Assembly (NCBI GenBank): GCA_048013815.1
Contig: CM106586.1
Coordinates: 22,010,001-22,074,000 of the forward strand
Direction of reading: 5' to 3'
Origin: Setoptus koraiensis
Taxonomy: Eukaryota; Arthropoda
DNA: 64,000 nt
Part shown: positions 61,355-64,000 of the stretch, piece after piece
Layout of the letters: each line of letters starts with the position of its first letter
How positions within the stretch are numbered: the stretch's first letter is position 1
Position numbers and translations under genes: made by a program
The notes under the pieces: model-generated
Told to the model about the DNA's origin: nothing
The model's input: only the letters and a program-made list of their open reading frames with translations
Database searches by the model: none

Positions 61355-62272
61355 ATGGCAGTCTCAATGGACGAAGAGGAGCCTCTGTCGCCGCGATCTT
61401 CGCGGTCATCGTCGTCGTTATTTCACTACAACCAGGATAGGCCCATCTTGTACGGATTGTCTGTGGGCGAAAAGCAGCACCTCAGGTATTTGTATGAATG
61501 CAATGAACACTTTTCAATAGTTCCATCGTTTGCTGTTTTGCCAGGTATGAAGGCTCTGCTTGAGTCGGACATCTACATGCGAGCATTGTCGGACAGAAAT
61601 TTAGTTTATGATCCGACGCGCATATTGCACGGCGAACAATACATTGAGCTGTTTCAACCAATACCAAGCGAAGTTAGCCAAGATGAGCCACTTGTCACAA
61701 GTAGAAATGCGCGCCTGTTAGATGTACTGGACAAGGGCCAAAATACGGCCGTCATAACGGAAGTGGACACATACAGCAGCTCGGGTGATTTGATGTTTCG
61801 AAATCAGGCTTGCAGTCTGATTATGGGTGAGGGCAATTGGGGCGGACCGAGACAAAGTCAAAATGGGGCCATCAAGGACACAGTCAGCTTGCCGGTGCCC
61901 ATGCGACCGCCAGACAAAGTTGTGAGCCAGAATACAAGCGAATATCAGGCCATATTGTACAGGCTGTTGGGCGATACGAACCCGTTGCATGTAGATCCAC
62001 AATTTGCCAAGCTGGCGGGCTTCAAGAGGCCCATATTGCATGGACTGTGCACGATGGGTTTCGCCACCCGACACATCATCGAAGCTTATGCGCCCGAGGC
62101 ACCGGAAAGATGTGTTCGTATCAAGGTGCGCTTCTCTGGTATAATATTCCCCGGCGAGACCATACAAACTGAGATGTGGAAGGAGGGCAACAGGATTCAT
62201 TTTGAGTGTAAAGTGCAAGAGACGAATAAACACATCATAACGGGAGCCTATTTAGACTTGAAGGACAATTGA
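61355..62272 (+). CDS. Stand-alone enoyl-CoA hydratase 2 (MaoC-like, MFE-2/HSD17B4 hydratase module)
   Basis: A 305-residue protein matching only the hydratase-2 part of peroxisomal multifunctional enzyme type 2, which hydrates trans-2-enoyl-CoA to (3R)-hydroxyacyl-CoA in peroxisomal beta-oxidation. The N-terminal half-fold has DRPILYGLSVGEK and ILHGEQYIELFQPIP; the C-terminal hot-dog carries the catalytic motif LLGDTNPLHVDP (Asp207, Asn209, His212) and RPILHGLCTMGF, ending in QTEMWKEGNRIHF. Residues 1-27 are an acidic, serine-rich leader outside the domain. The N-terminal dehydrogenase and the SCP2 domain of the vertebrate enzyme are absent, and the Dscam 3' UTR lies immediately upstream. 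The start is the first ATG after an in-frame TAA (61340), with G at +4. The C-terminus LKDN is not a PTS1 and no PTS2 is evident, so peroxisomal location is not shown by the sequence. Nematode MAOC-1 is a comparable single-module protein. Confidence 0.9.
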   Translation: MAVSMDEEEPLSPRSSRSSSSLFHYNQDRPILYGLSVGEKQHLRYLYECNEHFSIVPSFAVLPGMKALLESDIYMRALSDRNLVYDPTRILHGEQYIELFQPIPSEVSQDEPLVTSRNARLLDVLDKGQNTAVITEVDTYSSSGDLMFRNQACSLIMGEGNWGGPRQSQNGAIKDTVSLPVPMRPPDKVVSQNTSEYQAILYRLLGDTNPLHVDPQFAKLAGFKRPILHGLCTMGFATRHIIEAYAPEAPERCVRIKVRFSGIIFPGETIQTEMWKEGNRIHFECKVQETNKHIITGAYLDLKDN

Positions 62273-62705
62273 AATTGGCGCCAATTTTCTAGTTGGTTGT
62301 CTTGCGAAGCCTCTTCCATTGCTGCGTACATAAACACAAACAAACAAACAAGTGAGTGGTCACGTTAAAATCAACTGTAACTAATATTTGTTGTTTGTAT
62401 TTCACAAAAACTAACAGGTGAATGTTGAACTTGTTCACTTGTAATAAACTTGATACTATTGTTGTTACAATCATCGTCATTGCTATTATTTAATTGCCCA
62501 ATAATGCATGCAGTGGAGCACCATACAATCATTTGAGTCTTTCAGTTGTGTTTTTGTCCGAAAACAACATGTGCACAGGGCGTAGTTGTGAAAAAGGTCG
62601 CCAGCATCAATATTATTGACACAAGCAGATAATTTAACCAGATTTCATACACTTTTATGTATTTTTAGCACTGGGCAAGCAAACGACATCTATTCCCAAT
62701 ATACA
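62273..62705. other. Hydratase 3' UTR and gamma-SNAP 5' region
   Basis: An AATAAA lies at 62443. A possible 3' splice site (ATGTATTTTTAG, AG at 62667-62668) precedes the gamma-SNAP start and may close a 5' UTR intron; no convincing donor was found. No other gene. Confidence 0.5.
62443..62448 (+). promoter_or_regulatory. AATAAA poly(A) signal, hydratase gene
   Basis: Canonical hexamer 170 bases after the hydratase stop codon. Confidence 0.6.
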
Positions 62706-63590
62706 ATGGCCAGCATATCAGTACGGGTGGACGAGGCCAACAAATTTATGCAAAATGGACGCAAGTTCCTCAAGACGAATCTATTCAAATGGACAGCTGA
62801 TTACGACAATGCGGCCAATCAATTCAATCAGGCCGCAATGGCGTTTAAGGGGGCCGGAATGCACAAGCAGGCTGTAGAGGCCAACGAATTAGCCATTGAC
62901 GCTTACTTGAAGAATGAGAGCTCTGCTTTCCAGGCGGCAAAATGCATGGAGCAGGCGGCATTGTCATTTAAGGAGCTCGAGGACTTCAAATCAGTATCTA
63001 TTTATTATAATAGAGCCATTGATATTTATAGACAAACAGGTAACACAGATACGGCCATATCAACCTTAGATAGAGCGGCAAAATCAATGGTGGAAGCCAT
63101 GCCTTTTATGGCGGCCGATCTTTACATTCAAGCCTCAGAGGCCTGCGTTTTAGAGGATAGATTCAGGCAAGCGGCCGAATATTGTTCCAAGGCGGCGGTG
63201 TTATTTATCAAAATGAAAGACTATCATAAAGCTGTCATTATAGGCAGAGAAGAAATCAATTGTTGTATACAAGCGGGCGACACTAGAACTTGTAGCAGAG
63301 TGGCCATGTGTTTGATATTAGTGCATCTAGCTAACAAAAATCCCGTTGGAGCCCGTGAGTTAATTAGGTCATGTCAATTAGATGATGACACATTGCAACT
63401 CGCCGAGCAGCTAGTGTCGAGCTTTGAGAAAAGCGACTATCAAACTATGGGAAAAATTCTTAATAATTCGTATTTTATGAACTTAGACACGGAATATGCC
63501 AAGTTATCGCGTCAACTATTCAATGATTACTGCTCCCCGGAAGCCTTGTCAAAACTGGAAGACCCCAACTATGAGGAAGACATGACATGA
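62706..63590 (+). CDS. Napg: Gamma-soluble NSF attachment protein (gamma-SNAP)
   Basis: A 294-residue all-helical TPR-like adaptor that, in the SNAP family, binds SNARE complexes and recruits the ATPase NSF for disassembly after membrane fusion. Gamma-SNAP is mainly tied to endosomal traffic. Recognisable stretches are KTNLFKWTADYDNAANQFNQ near residue 25, AIDAYLKNESSAFQAAKCME near 60, SVSIYYNRAIDIYRQTGN near 100, MPFMAADLYIQASEACVLED near 135 and IGREEINCCIQAGDTRTCSR near 180. It is slightly shorter than the vertebrate protein (about 312) and ends in an acidic EEDMT tail. The frame is open upstream to 62616, but that stretch has no ATG and crosses a likely splice acceptor, so 62706 is the start. 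It is intact and apparently a single coding exon. Confidence 0.94.
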   Translation: MASISVRVDEANKFMQNGRKFLKTNLFKWTADYDNAANQFNQAAMAFKGAGMHKQAVEANELAIDAYLKNESSAFQAAKCMEQAALSFKELEDFKSVSIYYNRAIDIYRQTGNTDTAISTLDRAAKSMVEAMPFMAADLYIQASEACVLEDRFRQAAEYCSKAAVLFIKMKDYHKAVIIGREEINCCIQAGDTRTCSRVAMCLILVHLANKNPVGARELIRSCQLDDDTLQLAEQLVSSFEKSDYQTMGKILNNSYFMNLDTEYAKLSRQLFNDYCSPEALSKLEDPNYEEDMT

Positions 63591-64000
63591 GTTGACACTC
63601 ACACGATACATAATCTAATTTTTTGTTTGTTGTTCTTTCCAACTATGTACATGTCAAGTGAAAATAAGGGTGAAATCTATCAATCAATTTGGGTTTCGTC
63701 AGCACAAGCATTATAAACAATAACCACAGACAAGTAGAAAGCACCATCTTCTTTGTGACCATTTGTTCTGAGCGGGCAACCTAGATAGTTGAACCCTGTA
63801 GACGGCTCATCTCAGAAAATCCACGAGAATCCTAACAATGTATCATGGAAATAGATAGAAGTATCGATTCTTTCTATCAGATCATCCACCTAGATAAGAT
63901 TTCTTGAAATCAGTCTACCCGGGTTGTACAAAGTAGAGCACTATATTCTTTTTGCATTAGAGCACCAATTCTTCAAGAATAGATTGAGCATCACCTAGCA
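63591..64000. other. Gamma-SNAP 3' UTR and end of window
   Basis: No AATAAA; the nearest variant is TATAAA at about 63712. No gene recognised in the remainder. Confidence 0.45.

Noticed and set aside
61400-61435. Acceptor-like CTACAACCAG before the hydratase domain, suggesting upstream fused exons
   Set aside because: An in-frame stop precedes the ATG at 61355, and the upstream space is the Dscam 3' UTR.
62616-62705. N-terminal extension of gamma-SNAP
   Set aside because: No ATG in the stretch, it crosses a likely splice acceptor, and family members begin near the 62706 methionine.
63958-64000. Possible C-terminus of a convergent - strand gene (LGDAQSILEELVL then stop)
   Set aside because: Only 13 codons are visible at the window edge; not enough to support a gene.

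Overview
The window is eukaryotic nuclear DNA from an animal, most probably an arthropod. The evidence is spliced genes with GT-AG introns, a Dscam-family cell-adhesion gene, a gamma-SNAP gene, a C2H2 zinc-finger gene and very abundant CAA/CAG and CA/GT microsatellites. A mite or other chelicerate is my favoured guess, because the Dscam gene has no arrays of alternative exons and has a shortened membrane-proximal region. No marker in the window fixes the species.

Layout, all recognised genes on the + strand. (1) 1-5366: repeat-rich, AT-leaning non-coding DNA. (2) 5367-9164: an intronless-looking, 1265-residue C2H2 zinc-finger protein whose two finger clusters are copies of each other. (3) about 10.3-60.5 kb: one giant Dscam-like gene of at least 12 coding exons. 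I assembled it exon by exon. All 11 introns are GT-AG, every junction phase matches, and the summed coding length is a multiple of three, giving about 3,693 residues. It has a signal peptide, a roughly 420-residue disordered N-terminal region, Ig1-Ig9, four FN3 repeats that match FN1, FN2, FN5 and FN6 of classical Dscam, one membrane helix and a roughly 800-residue Q/N-rich tail. FN3, FN4 and Ig10 of the classical plan are not found. Low-complexity inserts swell many of the Ig and FN3 domains. Two introns, of 18.5 and 14.3 kb, account for half of the window. (4) 61355-62272: a stand-alone peroxisomal-type enoyl-CoA hydratase 2 with no fused dehydrogenase. (5) 62706-63590: gamma-SNAP. The last 400 bases hold nothing I can name.

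The genes do not form a pathway. They are a neighbourhood of a neural adhesion receptor, a transcription-factor-like protein and two housekeeping genes.

The main non-genic signals lie in the Dscam introns. They are dozens of short-period tandem arrays, each with its own unit; a strong excess of the palindrome GGGGCCCC (at least 18 copies inside the gene, none noticed in the flanks); and a scatter of perfect or near-perfect hairpins with unrelated arms. Several tandem arrays are free of AG and sit directly before 3' splice sites. I saw no transposase, reverse transcriptase, LTR element, CRISPR array, rRNA or tRNA.
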